Assembly: GCA_964482605.1 (NCBI GenBank) | Contig: CAYZYS010000006.1 | Span: 1-31,653 of the forward strand | Direction: 5' to 3' | DNA: 31,653 nucleotides | Source of the DNA: Bacteroides_F sp964482605 | GTDB lineage: Bacteria > Bacillota > Clostridia > Lachnospirales > Lachnospiraceae | Shown here: positions 1 through 7,563 of the stretch, piece after piece | Layout: the number at the start of each line of letters is the position of its first letter | How positions within the stretch are numbered: the stretch's first letter is position 1 | Translations under genes and position numbers: made by a program | Notes under the pieces: generated by a model | What the model was told of the DNA's origin: nothing | Database searches by the model: none | Seen by the model: only the letters and a program-made list of their open reading frames with translations

Positions 1-360
1 AAGAGAACGAAATGATGTTTGATGATTAAACTGTGTGTTCGTGGGGAGGGTAAAATGCATCAAATTATTACATGGGGTAAAAGTGTCGAACCATAATGCG
101 GATTGTATTGTGGGAGGTATGGATAAAAGTTTGAGTCAATTGATATATCTGGTATATTATGCTACACTATTACACGGGAACATCAGGAGGTTGAGGTAAA
201 TAAGACATCGTGATAACAAACCATCCGTAATTAGTAAGTTCGGAGAATATGTTGGCATTTTAATAGACAAAGATATTTTGGAGGCCAAGACTCGACACCT
301 ATTATGTCAATAATGATGGGAATGTGTTCTTGAAAGCTTTACGAAAGGATGGCGATATTA
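1..360. other. AT-rich region with no convincing intact gene
   Basis: No complete gene with a start, ribosome site and reasonable length is seen here. At the left edge a short frame (3-29) ends in TAA and could be the last codons of an upstream gene. A possible promoter lies at 140-168 (TTGATA, 17 bp, TACACT). Two overlapping frames, about 200-314 and 267-425, read like protein if joined by a shift near 267-280. The second runs into the signal-peptide region of the next gene in another frame and stops at 423-425. This could be a decayed gene or chance in AT-rich DNA. Confidence 0.35.
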
Positions 361-1344
361 GTGAAAAAAGTTGGAGCACTATTACTGGTGATGATTTTGA
401 TATTTTCATCACTGGCTTGTGGTAAAAAATATGATACGCATACTACGGAAGAGGAAAAAATGGAGTATGCGGAATTTGAATGGCCGGATACAGAGATAGC
501 AAAGTTGATGCCGGTGCCAAAGTCAAATATCGGAAACATTTATTGGTCACAAACTTATGGATTTGTTATTTACGTGGCTAACACTTCCCAATCTGATTAT
601 GCGGAGTATGTGAAAGAGTGCGAAGATGCAGGGTTTACTTTTGATGGTCGAAAAGGTGATGACTTTTTCTGGGCTGATAATGAGGATGGGTATAAGGCGA
701 TGGTTCGTTATCAAGAGGGTGATGTCATTCTGATAAGAATTGACGCCCCTGATGATGGGAAATCTAACGAATTGGAATCGGAGCAATCGTATTCAGAATC
801 TTTTGTAAATAAAACTGAAATAGCCTCGGAACAGACTTCTGCCGAAAAACCAAAAGAAATAGTTGACACACCATCAGAGTCAATTGCTGCTGAGGCTACA
901 GATGAGTCTGAAGAAATGAAGTCGGATAGTTCTGAAGAGTCGAAAGAATCAAATGGTTTGTCAGTTGTAGCTTATTCAACCAACAGCTTTGAGAAAGCTA
1001 AGCAGGGAAATTCAGGCATATTTTCTTATAAGCGGTCTGGAAAGAATTACGATACCTATTGGATTATTGATTTTGATGAAGGCTGTGCATACTGGTTTAC
1101 GTATGGGAATGGAAATGGTACCTGTGACAGAGTCCAGATAGATTTCGGCAATCTCAATGAGTATATTGTGGTTACTTACCATGATGGCAGTAATGTTTGG
1201 CGGTACGGTTTGAGCTTTAAGTGGAAGAATCAGCCTAGTCGTTTGATTGAACAGCATACGGATGGAGAGAAACTTGAGTTTATTGCAACCGACTTAAATG
1301 ATGCAATGAAGATACGAGATTCGATGACCATTGTGGACTATTGA
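361..1344 (+). CDS. secreted lipoprotein, DUF6591-like central region
   Basis: Predicted lipoprotein of 327 residues. I place the start at GTG 361 because AAAGGA (344-349) lies about 11 bases upstream and the product then begins MKK. An ATG at 349 directly abuts the ribosome site. A hydrophobic segment (residues 4-19) ends in S-L-A-C, so Cys20 should be lipidated. Residues about 35-130 resemble from memory the clostridial lipoprotein domain DUF6591 (aromatic and acidic, with a W-A-D-N motif). Residues about 130-205 are a Ser/Glu-rich linker, and the C-terminal 125 residues are aromatic-rich and probably beta. It is monocistronic, with a terminator directly after the stop. Base composition is clearly AT-richer than in the genes from 1594 on, which suggests an accessory gene. 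The function is unknown. Confidence 0.8.
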   Translation: MKKVGALLLVMILIFSSLACGKKYDTHTTEEEKMEYAEFEWPDTEIAKLMPVPKSNIGNIYWSQTYGFVIYVANTSQSDYAEYVKECEDAGFTFDGRKGDDFFWADNEDGYKAMVRYQEGDVILIRIDAPDDGKSNELESEQSYSESFVNKTEIASEQTSAEKPKEIVDTPSESIAAEATDESEEMKSDSSEESKESNGLSVVAYSTNSFEKAKQGNSGIFSYKRSGKNYDTYWIIDFDEGCAYWFTYGNGNGTCDRVQIDFGNLNEYIVVTYHDGSNVWRYGLSFKWKNQPSRLIEQHTDGEKLEFIATDLNDAMKIRDSMTIVDY

Positions 1345-1356
1345 TATATTTCTCTT

Positions 1357-1388
1357 GAGGAGACGTCTTAATCGGCGTCTCTTTTTTA
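1357..1388 (+). terminator. intrinsic terminator after the lipoprotein gene
   Basis: A stem of 8 bp (1360-1367 with 1374-1381, core GAGACG/CGTCTC, inner pairs T-G and C-G) closes a 6-base loop and runs straight into a T-rich tract at 1382-1387. The outer bases 1357-1359 can pair with the first Ts. The form is textbook and the position immediately follows the stop codon at 1344. Confidence 0.9.
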
Positions 1389-1412
1389 TTCTGTTATGGC
1401 AAAAAAGAGGGG

Positions 1413-1433
1413 TATCTTGTCCAGCGCAAGATA
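1413..1433. repeat. 7-bp perfect inverted repeat in an intergenic region
   Basis: TATCTTG (1413-1419) and CAAGATA (1427-1433) are perfect reverse complements around a 7-base spacer. There is no T tract, so it is not a terminator. A third segment around 1440-1450 (ATCTTTTGCAAG) can pair with the right arm instead. The structure lies about 95 bp upstream of the envelope-operon promoter and could be an operator or a remnant. Confidence 0.4.
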
Positions 1434-1526
1434 AATTCAATCTTTTGCAAGCAGTGCCTTTGTGAAAAAGGATTCCAGTGTATACTGACTGACTAATATA
1501 ACAGATCAATATAAAAAGAAATGCGG

Positions 1527-1555
1527 TTGAAATAAGGACATGTTTGTTATACAAT
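1527..1555 (+). promoter_or_regulatory. sigma-A-like promoter of the envelope operon
   Basis: TTGAAA (1527-1532) is followed by a 17-bp spacer and TACAAT (1550-1555), each one mismatch from consensus. The expected transcription start near 1562 lies about 30 bases before the start codon at 1594. No other promoter of this quality is seen between 1388 and 1594. Confidence 0.7.
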
Positions 1556-1593
1556 ACAAGAGTATGCGCCTTATGGGAAAGTGGGTAATGTAA

Positions 1594-2649
1594 ATGAATG
1601 ATGTGACGGTTATAATTCCATCCCTGAATCCGGATGAGAAGCTCATTGGTGTTGTGGATTCATTGATAGGGGAAGGTTTTGGCGACATTGTCCTTGTGGA
1701 TGATGGAAGCGATGAAGAACACAGGGTTTATTTTGACAGGCTTGAAGGACGCAGGGAATGTACCATACTGCACCATGAGGTCAACCGTGGCAAGGGACGG
1801 GGGCTTAAGACTGCATTTGAATACTGCATTGGGAACCGTCAGGGTCTCAAGGGCGTTGTCACCGTGGACGGCGACGGACAGCATAAGGCTGCCGACATAA
1901 TGAACTGCGTCAGGGTGATGCTTGACAGGGGTGACAGGGTAATACTTGGCTCAAGGGATTTTTCAGGGGCGGACGTGCCATTTAAGAGCAGGTTCGGCAA
2001 CAGGCTCACAAGCTTTACCTTTAAGTTTGTGTGCGGGCTTACGATAGGCGATACGCAGACGGGCCTAAGGGCGATACCATTTCAGTACCTGGGGGATTTC
2101 TGCCATGTGGCGGGTGAGAGGTTTGAATATGAGACCAACATGCTGCTTGAACTAAAGCAGAAGGGCATAGGGTATGAGGAGGTGCCGATAAGCACCGTTT
2201 ACATAGAGGATAATGCCTCCACGCATTTCAATCCCTTCAGGGATTCAATCAAGATATATGGGGTGATATTGAAGTTTGCGGCAGGTTCACTTGGCTCATC
2301 TGTCATAGACCTGGGGGCATTTGCGGTCATTTCCTTCATTACGAGGAGATGCATGGAGCTTGGGCTTGCTGTGCTGGTGGCAACGGTGCTTGCAAGGGTG
2401 GTATCCTCACTGTTTAATTATACCTTTAACCGCAGTGCCGTGTTTGGCTCAAAGGGCAGGGTGACGCATACGATTGCAAGATATTATATACTATGTGTGT
2501 GTCAGATGCTTGTATCATACCTGCTTGTGCTCATGGTTACAAGGGTACTGGCACTTGGCTCGGTGCTGACAGTGGTGGCAAAGGCAGTGGTTGACACGCT
2601 TTTGTTCATATTGAGCTTCCAGATACAGAGGTGCTGGGTTTTTAAGTAA
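1594..2649 (+). CDS. GT2 glycosyltransferase fused to a GtrA-like membrane domain
   Basis: This 351-residue protein has two parts. Residues 1-220 are a GT-A family 2 transferase of the dolichyl-phosphate-mannose/undecaprenyl-sugar synthase type, with DDGS at 36-39 and the metal and nucleotide-binding motif DGDGQH at 92-97. A conserved G-S-R-D-F segment follows, then the T-Q-T-G-L-R-A motif typical of this group. Residues about 230-351 hold four hydrophobic segments matching the GtrA fold, which is usually linked to flipping or presenting polyprenyl-linked sugars. The likely role is to charge undecaprenyl phosphate with a sugar at the membrane for surface glycan decoration. The ribosome site is weak. 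It heads a tight operon: the next gene starts about 20 bases on. The substrate cannot be read from sequence. Confidence 0.88.
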   Translation: MNDVTVIIPSLNPDEKLIGVVDSLIGEGFGDIVLVDDGSDEEHRVYFDRLEGRRECTILHHEVNRGKGRGLKTAFEYCIGNRQGLKGVVTVDGDGQHKAADIMNCVRVMLDRGDRVILGSRDFSGADVPFKSRFGNRLTSFTFKFVCGLTIGDTQTGLRAIPFQYLGDFCHVAGERFEYETNMLLELKQKGIGYEEVPISTVYIEDNASTHFNPFRDSIKIYGVILKFAAGSLGSSVIDLGAFAVISFITRRCMELGLAVLVATVLARVVSSLFNYTFNRSAVFGSKGRVTHTIARYYILCVCQMLVSYLLVLMVTRVLALGSVLTVVAKAVVDTLLFILSFQIQRCWVFK

Positions 2650-2669
2650 TACGAGGAATGGTGGATTAC

Positions 2670-3746
2670 ATGGATTTACGTGATGGCATTAGTGATGATG
2701 AGCTGGACATGCTTGACCCACGGGATGACGGGAAGAAGCATGCTTCCGGCAGTGGAATATGGTCGGTGGTGTGGAAGCTTTTGCTTACCCTGCTTGTGAC
2801 TGTTGTGATATTGTGCGCAGGCATTTATGCACTGATGTGCGTGGTCATGTATGGCCCGTCCAAGACGGCGCGTGAGCAGCTTGTCATGTCCCTTAAGGAA
2901 ACGAGTGCAATCGGCTTTATGGCAAATTGGTTCCTGAGTGATGATGAGGTGCAGGAGATTCTTGACAATAATTCCATTAAGGATACGGATGTCATAACCA
3001 ATACAAGTCTTGTGGTTCTCCCAACGGAGGATTCGCAGGAGGAAGAGGAGGAAACACCTGACATCCAGATTATTGACATCAAGGGTACGACCTACAAGGG
3101 AAAGCTGATGATTGTCAAGGACCCGTCAAGGGTGTTTGTTGGGACGGTTCCTGAATTTAATGACGGTGACGGGCTTGTCGTCTCCAAGATTGCGGCAAGG
3201 TACGGTGCGATAGGTGGCATTAACGGCGGTGAGTTTGTGGACGGGACAATTACCTCCACGGCAATGCCTGTCGGGCTTGTCATAAGCGAGGGGAAAATAG
3301 TCAACGGGGATACCACAACCAAGTGGCATGTCACGGGCTTTACCAGTGATAACATACTTGTGGTTGGAAATATGACCGGGCAGCAGGCACTTGATTTGGG
3401 CGTAAGGGACTGTGTGAGCATTAACAACAGCATTGGACCGTTCCTCATAATCAACGGTGAGGCGCAGGAGGTATCCGGCATTGGCGGCGGCATCAATCCG
3501 AGGACGGCAATAGGCCAGAGGGCTGATGGCGCAGTGCTTCTGCTCACCGTTGACGGGCGCCAGGTAAACACAATCGGCGCTTCCTTTGCGGATTTGCTGT
3601 ATATAATGCAGGAGTACGGTGCGGTGAATGCCTCCACCATGGATGGGGGAACCTCCACACAGATGTACTATGACGGTGAAGTTGTGAATACACCATATGC
3701 CCCTACGGGACCAAGGCAGTGTCCGACGGCATTTTTGGTAAAATGA
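2670..3746 (+). CDS. phosphodiester glycosidase (NAGPA/DUF2233) family exoprotein
   Basis: A membrane-anchored extracytoplasmic protein of 358 residues. The start is uncertain: GAGGA at 2653-2657 abuts ATG 2658, is 3 bases from GTG 2661 and 12 from ATG 2670. I prefer 2670, a difference of four residues. The N-terminal 30 residues are acidic and cytoplasmic, followed by one membrane segment (about 31-55). The C-terminal half carries NAGPA-family marks: an N-G-G-E-F motif, N-P-R-T-A-I-G-Q and M-D-G-G-T-S-T-Q-M near the C-terminus, where family members usually have DGGGSST. Known relatives cleave N-acetylglucosamine phosphodiesters or act in exopolysaccharide metabolism. Between a glycosyltransferase and a flippase it probably trims or remodels a phosphodiester-linked surface sugar. 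Confidence 0.8.
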   Translation: MDLRDGISDDELDMLDPRDDGKKHASGSGIWSVVWKLLLTLLVTVVILCAGIYALMCVVMYGPSKTAREQLVMSLKETSAIGFMANWFLSDDEVQEILDNNSIKDTDVITNTSLVVLPTEDSQEEEEETPDIQIIDIKGTTYKGKLMIVKDPSRVFVGTVPEFNDGDGLVVSKIAARYGAIGGINGGEFVDGTITSTAMPVGLVISEGKIVNGDTTTKWHVTGFTSDNILVVGNMTGQQALDLGVRDCVSINNSIGPFLIINGEAQEVSGIGGGINPRTAIGQRADGAVLLLTVDGRQVNTIGASFADLLYIMQEYGAVNASTMDGGTSTQMYYDGEVVNTPYAPTGPRQCPTAFLVK

Positions 3747-3757
3747 TGAGGTAGATG

Positions 3758-4879
3758 ATGGCTGACAGGAAAAAAGGCGGCAGTGCCAGGAGAACAGGAA
3801 AAAAAGGGCGTTCCAAGGGTGGATTTTCATTCTGGAAATTTTTGGGGATATATGCGGGACTTCTGGCAGTGCTGATTGTCATTGGGCTTGTGTGGGTGTA
3901 CGGGCTTTTGAAGGATTATGAGCAGGGTATGCCGGACGGAGCCATAAGTACAGTGGTGTCCAGACTTAGTGGCAACGGACTGGATGAATTTATTGAGGGG
4001 CACATCAGTGACATAAGCGAGTATGAGACCAAGGAGCATGTGATTGACAAGGTTAAATCCAACATATCCTCCGGTGAGCTGAAATATGTGAGAAAGACTG
4101 GTGAATACACTACTGAAAGACCTGTGTACCTCGTGAAGGCGGGGGATGTGTCCGTCGCCAAGATTTCCCTGAAAAAGAATGGAACCAATAAGCATGGCTT
4201 TACGCTGTGGGATGTTGACCAGGTATCCTTTGGGGACTTCCTTGGGACTGACAATGCGGTTGACATTGTCGCACCGTCAGGGGCGGTTGTGACGGTGAAT
4301 GGAAAGGTGCTGACCGACGCCAATGTCTCAGAGGGCGGCAGGATTGTGGAAAAGACGAAGAATGTGGGGGATTACACTGAGCTTCCCACAACGAACCTGT
4401 ACAAGGTTGAGGGGCTTCTGGCTGAGCCGGACATCACGGTTGTCCTTGGCGGGACGGCGCTTGACGTGGAATTTGACGAAAAGAACATGGTGTATGAGGC
4501 TTCATTTCCGCAGGATGAGGAGCTGCTTGCGCAGAACCTTGACAGAATCAGGAATATTAACATTGAATATGGAAAGTATATAATCAACAAGGGAAGCCTT
4601 TCGACCATGAAGAGTTATATGGTTGGGCAGGCAAGGGAATACATCAGTGACATTCCTGCAATATGGGCGTATCTGTGGGGCAAGACCTATACCTATGATT
4701 TTCCGTCCAATGAGGTTGGAAACTGTGTCAGGTATTCCGATGACTGCTTTTCATGCGATGTAAACTTTAATATACATGTAAGCTGGGGAACAGGTGAGAC
4801 CAGCTATGACACAAGTATGAGCTACGTGTTCGTGAAGAGTGGGGGAAGCTGGTATTTGGCGGACTTTTCATTTAATTAG
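3758..4879 (+). CDS. single-pass membrane protein of unknown function
   Basis: I do not recognise a named family. The 373-residue product starts with a strongly basic Lys/Arg/Gly stretch (about 1-25), then one long hydrophobic helix (about 28-50), so most of the protein is outside the cell. The outer part has beta-rich segments, including a V-T-V-N-G-K turn. Its last 90 residues, aromatic and ending W-Y-L-A-D-F, resemble the end of an NTF2-like fold, which is inference only. ATG 3758 is preferred to ATG 3755 because the GAGG at 3748-3751 is then 6 bases away. It starts 11 bases after the previous stop and is 20 bases from the flippase gene, so it is probably an accessory part of the same surface-glycan system. 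Confidence 0.75.
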   Translation: MADRKKGGSARRTGKKGRSKGGFSFWKFLGIYAGLLAVLIVIGLVWVYGLLKDYEQGMPDGAISTVVSRLSGNGLDEFIEGHISDISEYETKEHVIDKVKSNISSGELKYVRKTGEYTTERPVYLVKAGDVSVAKISLKKNGTNKHGFTLWDVDQVSFGDFLGTDNAVDIVAPSGAVVTVNGKVLTDANVSEGGRIVEKTKNVGDYTELPTTNLYKVEGLLAEPDITVVLGGTALDVEFDEKNMVYEASFPQDEELLAQNLDRIRNINIEYGKYIINKGSLSTMKSYMVGQAREYISDIPAIWAYLWGKTYTYDFPSNEVGNCVRYSDDCFSCDVNFNIHVSWGTGETSYDTSMSYVFVKSGGSWYLADFSFN

Positions 4880-4899
4880 GCGAAAATGTGTGGGTTGGT

Positions 4900-6480
4900 A
4901 TGTCGGATAATAATAAGAGGTACGGGAAAAAGTTCATAATCCATGGGGGCATTCTCGCAATGGCGGGGATAATTGTCAGGATAATCGGCATGATATACAG
5001 GATTCCGCTGCTTAACATAATCGGAAGTGAAGGCAACGGAATCTACAGTGTTGCCTACAATGTGTACAACATTGCCCTGACAATATCCTGCTATGGCCTT
5101 CCCATGGCAGTGTCCAAGCTGGTTTCGGCAAGGCTGGTAAACAAGGAGTACCGGAATGCCTACGGTGTTTTCAGGACTGCGCTGGTGCTGTCCGTGATTA
5201 CCGGGGGGATTGCCGCACTCCTTATATTTTTTGGTGCGAATTTCATTGAAAATGTAATCTATGCGGGGAGCTATCCGGGCGTTGCCCTGCCTCTCAAGGT
5301 GCTTGCGCCCACCGTGCTCATTGTGGCGGCACTTGGGGTGTTCAGAGGGTTTTTCCAGGGGCATGGCACGATGATTCCAACGGCAGTGTCGCAGCTTGCG
5401 GAGCAGATTGTAAATGCGGTTGTGAGTGTACTTGCGGGTTACCTCCTTGTGAGGGCTTACAGTGAATCGGGGAAGACGGCTGCATATGGTGCCGCAGGCG
5501 GGACCCTTGGAACTGCGATGGGCGCCCTCACGGCATTTGTGTTTGTGGTTCTTCTGTATTTCATATATAAGCCCACATTCATGCGAAAGGTAAGGCGCAG
5601 TGAAGATGGCCGTGTGGAGGATTATGCCACCCTTGGCAGGCTCATTGCGATTACTGCCATACCGATAATGGTTGGACAGACCTTTTACCAGATAAGTGCC
5701 GCATTGGACGACATCATGTATGCGCACCTCATGAAGGCTGCGGGGATGGCGGCGGATGCCATATCAAGGAACAACGGGAATTACAATTCAAGCTACATGA
5801 TGCTGATTAACCTTCCAATGGGCGTTGCCTCGGCAATGTCCTCCTCAATGCTGCCAAGCGTGGTGGCGTCATATGAGTACGGCAGGCTTGATGAGATAAG
5901 GGAAAAGCTCTTTGACACCGTAAAGGTCAACATGATGATAGCAATACCTTCATTTGTGGGGCTTTTTGTGCTGGGGGGACCCGTGATACAGCTTCTTTTC
6001 CCAAGGTATGACAGCGTACAGGGGTCAGTCATGCTGAAAATTGGTGCAATCGCCGTGGTGTTCTACACCATGTCAACTGTGACAAGCTCATGCCTGCAGG
6101 GCATTGACAGGATGAATGTTCCGGTGGTGCACTCATTTGTGTCGCTGGTGGTGCATGTGGTTCTGCTGTGGCTGCTGCTTAAGTTCACACCGCTTGGGAT
6201 ATACGGGATGGTTGTGGGCAGTGCCACATTTCCATTGTTGATACTGGTGCTTAACCTGATTAGGCTAAACAGGGAGATAGGTTATGTGCAGGAGGTGCCG
6301 CTGACCTACGGAATACCTCTTGCCTGCGCCGTTGTCATGGGCGTGGTTTCCTTCGGGTGCTATGCGATTTTGCACATGCTTACGAAAAGCAACGTGATAT
6401 CGCTGGTTCCAACGCTCGTTGTGGCAGTTGCGGTATATTTTGGCGGGCTTTATGTGTTCCACAGGCGGGGACTTTATTGA
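4900..6480 (+). CDS. SpoVB/MurJ-like polysaccharide flippase (MOP superfamily)
   Basis: An integral membrane protein of 526 residues with about 14 hydrophobic helices along its whole length, the usual size for the MOP exporter superfamily. The opening (H-G-G-I-L-A-M-A-G-I-I-V-R) and the following I-G-M-I-Y-R-I-P motif are typical of the SpoVB/oligosaccharide flippase branch. The E-G-N-G-I-Y and R-G-F-F-Q-G-H segments are shared with it too. The family moves undecaprenyl-linked glycans across the membrane. I chose ATG 4900 over GTG 4888 because the GTG product has four extra unconserved residues and no better ribosome site; both sites are weak. As the last gene of the operon it fits export of the lipid-linked product made by the first gene. 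A role in spore cortex is possible but not shown. Confidence 0.85.
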   Translation: MSDNNKRYGKKFIIHGGILAMAGIIVRIIGMIYRIPLLNIIGSEGNGIYSVAYNVYNIALTISCYGLPMAVSKLVSARLVNKEYRNAYGVFRTALVLSVITGGIAALLIFFGANFIENVIYAGSYPGVALPLKVLAPTVLIVAALGVFRGFFQGHGTMIPTAVSQLAEQIVNAVVSVLAGYLLVRAYSESGKTAAYGAAGGTLGTAMGALTAFVFVVLLYFIYKPTFMRKVRRSEDGRVEDYATLGRLIAITAIPIMVGQTFYQISAALDDIMYAHLMKAAGMAADAISRNNGNYNSSYMMLINLPMGVASAMSSSMLPSVVASYEYGRLDEIREKLFDTVKVNMMIAIPSFVGLFVLGGPVIQLLFPRYDSVQGSVMLKIGAIAVVFYTMSTVTSSCLQGIDRMNVPVVHSFVSLVVHVVLLWLLLKFTPLGIYGMVVGSATFPLLILVLNLIRLNREIGYVQEVPLTYGIPLACAVVMGVVSFGCYAILHMLTKSNVISLVPTLVVAVAVYFGGLYVFHRRGLY

Positions 6481-6547
6481 TTTTTGATTGCATATGCTTT
6501 GGGTGGAGGGGATTTTCCCCGATAAATTGTGTATGGTGCATGCAAGA

Positions 6548-6576
6548 TTGACAATGAATATCCTATGTTATAGAAT
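6548..6576 (+). promoter_or_regulatory. strong sigma-A promoter of the stress operon
   Basis: TTGACA (6548-6553) is a perfect -35 box, followed by exactly 17 bp and TAGAAT (6571-6576), one mismatch from the -10 consensus. The expected start near 6583 gives a leader of only about 18 bases before ATG 6601. This is the best promoter in the window and sits inside the operator described in the next entry. Confidence 0.85.
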
Positions 6577-6590
6577 ATATATAACATAGG
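6562..6590. promoter_or_regulatory. 11-bp-arm palindrome, probable GntR operator
   Basis: CCTATGTTATA (6562-6572) and TATAACATAGG (6580-6590) are perfect reverse complements around a 7-base spacer. The palindrome covers the -10 box and the transcription start, and its right arm runs into AGGAGG (6588-6593). A dimeric regulator bound here would block RNA polymerase. The adjacent gene encodes a YtrA-type GntR protein, and operators of that family are typically palindromes at their own promoter, so autoregulation is the natural inference. Confidence 0.75.
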
Positions 6591-6600
6591 AGGTGTTGCC

Positions 6601-6990
6601 ATGATTGTCATAAGCATGGATTTTAGCAGTGATGAGGCGCTTTATGTGCAGCTTTGTAACCAGATAATACTTGGGATTGCAACCTCACAGATACATGAGG
6701 GGGAGTCCCTTCCCTCGGTTCGGCAGATGGCTGATGAAATTGGCATCAACATGCATACCGTCAACAAGGCTTACGCCATATTGAGGCAGGAGGGTTACAT
6801 TAAGCTGGACAGGAGAAAGGGTGCGGTGATAGCCGTGGATGTTGACCACCTTCAGGCGGTGGATGACGTGGCGGCCCAGATGAGGACACTGGTGGCGCGC
6901 GCCATATGCAAGGGCGTGTCCGGCAGCGAGATTCATGGCATGGTTGATGATATTTTGGAGGAGTATGGCATTGACGCAGGGGATGACTGA
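6601..6990 (+). CDS. YtrA-type GntR-family transcriptional regulator
   Basis: At 129 residues this has the layout of the short YtrA subfamily of GntR regulators: an N-terminal winged helix-turn-helix (about 10-75) and a helical tail of about 50 residues in place of a large effector domain. The family marks are present: Y-V-Q-L-C-N-Q-I, then G-E-S-L-P-S-V-R-Q-M-A and N-M-H-T-V-N-K-A-Y, the recognition helix, ending with a wing (L-D-R-R-K-G-A). AGGAGG lies 7 bases before the ATG. It heads the mcsA-mcsB-clpC operon, in the place where Bacillus and relatives carry ctsR, and a palindrome overlies its promoter. It probably represses the operon. YtrA regulators usually govern ABC transporters, so this context is unusual. 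Confidence 0.9.
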   Translation: MIVISMDFSSDEALYVQLCNQIILGIATSQIHEGESLPSVRQMADEIGINMHTVNKAYAILRQEGYIKLDRRKGAVIAVDVDHLQAVDDVAAQMRTLVARAICKGVSGSEIHGMVDDILEEYGIDAGDD

Positions 6991-7011
6991 TTATGCCGGA
7001 TGGGAGCAATT

Positions 7012-7545
7012 ATGATGTGTGAAAGATGTAACCAGAATGAGGCAACCATACATTTTACGGAGGTTGTGGACGGTGTCAGGAGTGAGCACAACCTGTGCAG
7101 TTCCTGTGCAGCGGAATTTAATGTGGGGCTTGGTGGTAATGGATTTTCATTTGCCAGGCTGCTTACGGGGCTTTTCGCGTCCGGACGACCTGATGATGAG
7201 GATGTTTCAGACCCCATGACACATGTGGTATGTCCAAGGTGCGGGATGAATTTCCAGGAATTCACAAGGATAGGGAAGTTTGGCTGTGGAGAGTGCTATG
7301 GCGTGTTTGGCCCGCTGATTGATGACAATATGAAGAAAATCCATGGTGACAGCCAGCACAAGGGCAAGACGTACAAGGGCGTGGATGACGCACAGGGTGC
7401 GGCAGCCGGGTCGGATGTTGTGCCGGCGCTTCCTTCCCATGAGATTATATTGAAGGCGAAGCTCAAGGAGGCAATTGAGCAGGAGGAATATGAGGAGGCG
7501 GCAAGGCTCCGTGATGAGATAAGGGCGTTGAAAAATGTGGATTAG
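7012..7545 (+). CDS. mcsA: McsA-like zinc protein, activator of the arginine kinase
   Basis: A protein of 177 residues with two Cys-x2-Cys pairs at the N-terminus (C-E-R-C and C-S-S-C), two more in the middle (C-P-R-C and C-G-E-C), and a UVR motif at the C-terminus (E-E-Y-E-E-A-A-R-L-R-D-E-I). That is the layout of McsA, which binds metal and activates McsB as an adaptor for ClpC. The start is set at ATG 7012 because GGGAG at 7002-7006 is 5 bases upstream; ATG 7015 is equally possible, and ATG 7000 lies ahead of this site. It lies 21 bases after the GntR gene and 18 before mcsB, so the genes are co-transcribed. Its position just before mcsB and clpC makes the call firm. Confidence 0.9.
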   Translation: MMCERCNQNEATIHFTEVVDGVRSEHNLCSSCAAEFNVGLGGNGFSFARLLTGLFASGRPDDEDVSDPMTHVVCPRCGMNFQEFTRIGKFGCGECYGVFGPLIDDNMKKIHGDSQHKGKTYKGVDDAQGAAAGSDVVPALPSHEIILKAKLKEAIEQEEYEEAARLRDEIRALKNVD

Positions 7546-7563
7546 CGCAGAATGGGGAATGGT

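Noticed and set aside
3126..3830. Long open frame on the minus strand (234 codons)
   Set aside because: It lies opposite the phosphodiester-glycosidase-like gene, has Cys/His/Pro-rich composition typical of antisense frames, and no ribosome site.
4876..5727. Long open frame on the minus strand (283 codons)
   Set aside because: It is antisense to the flippase gene, which has clear family motifs and membrane helices; the antisense product has no recognisable feature.
6508..6520. GGGGA-TTT-TCCCC hairpin after the flippase gene
   Set aside because: Only 5 bp with a 3-base loop and no T tract, so it is not accepted as a terminator.
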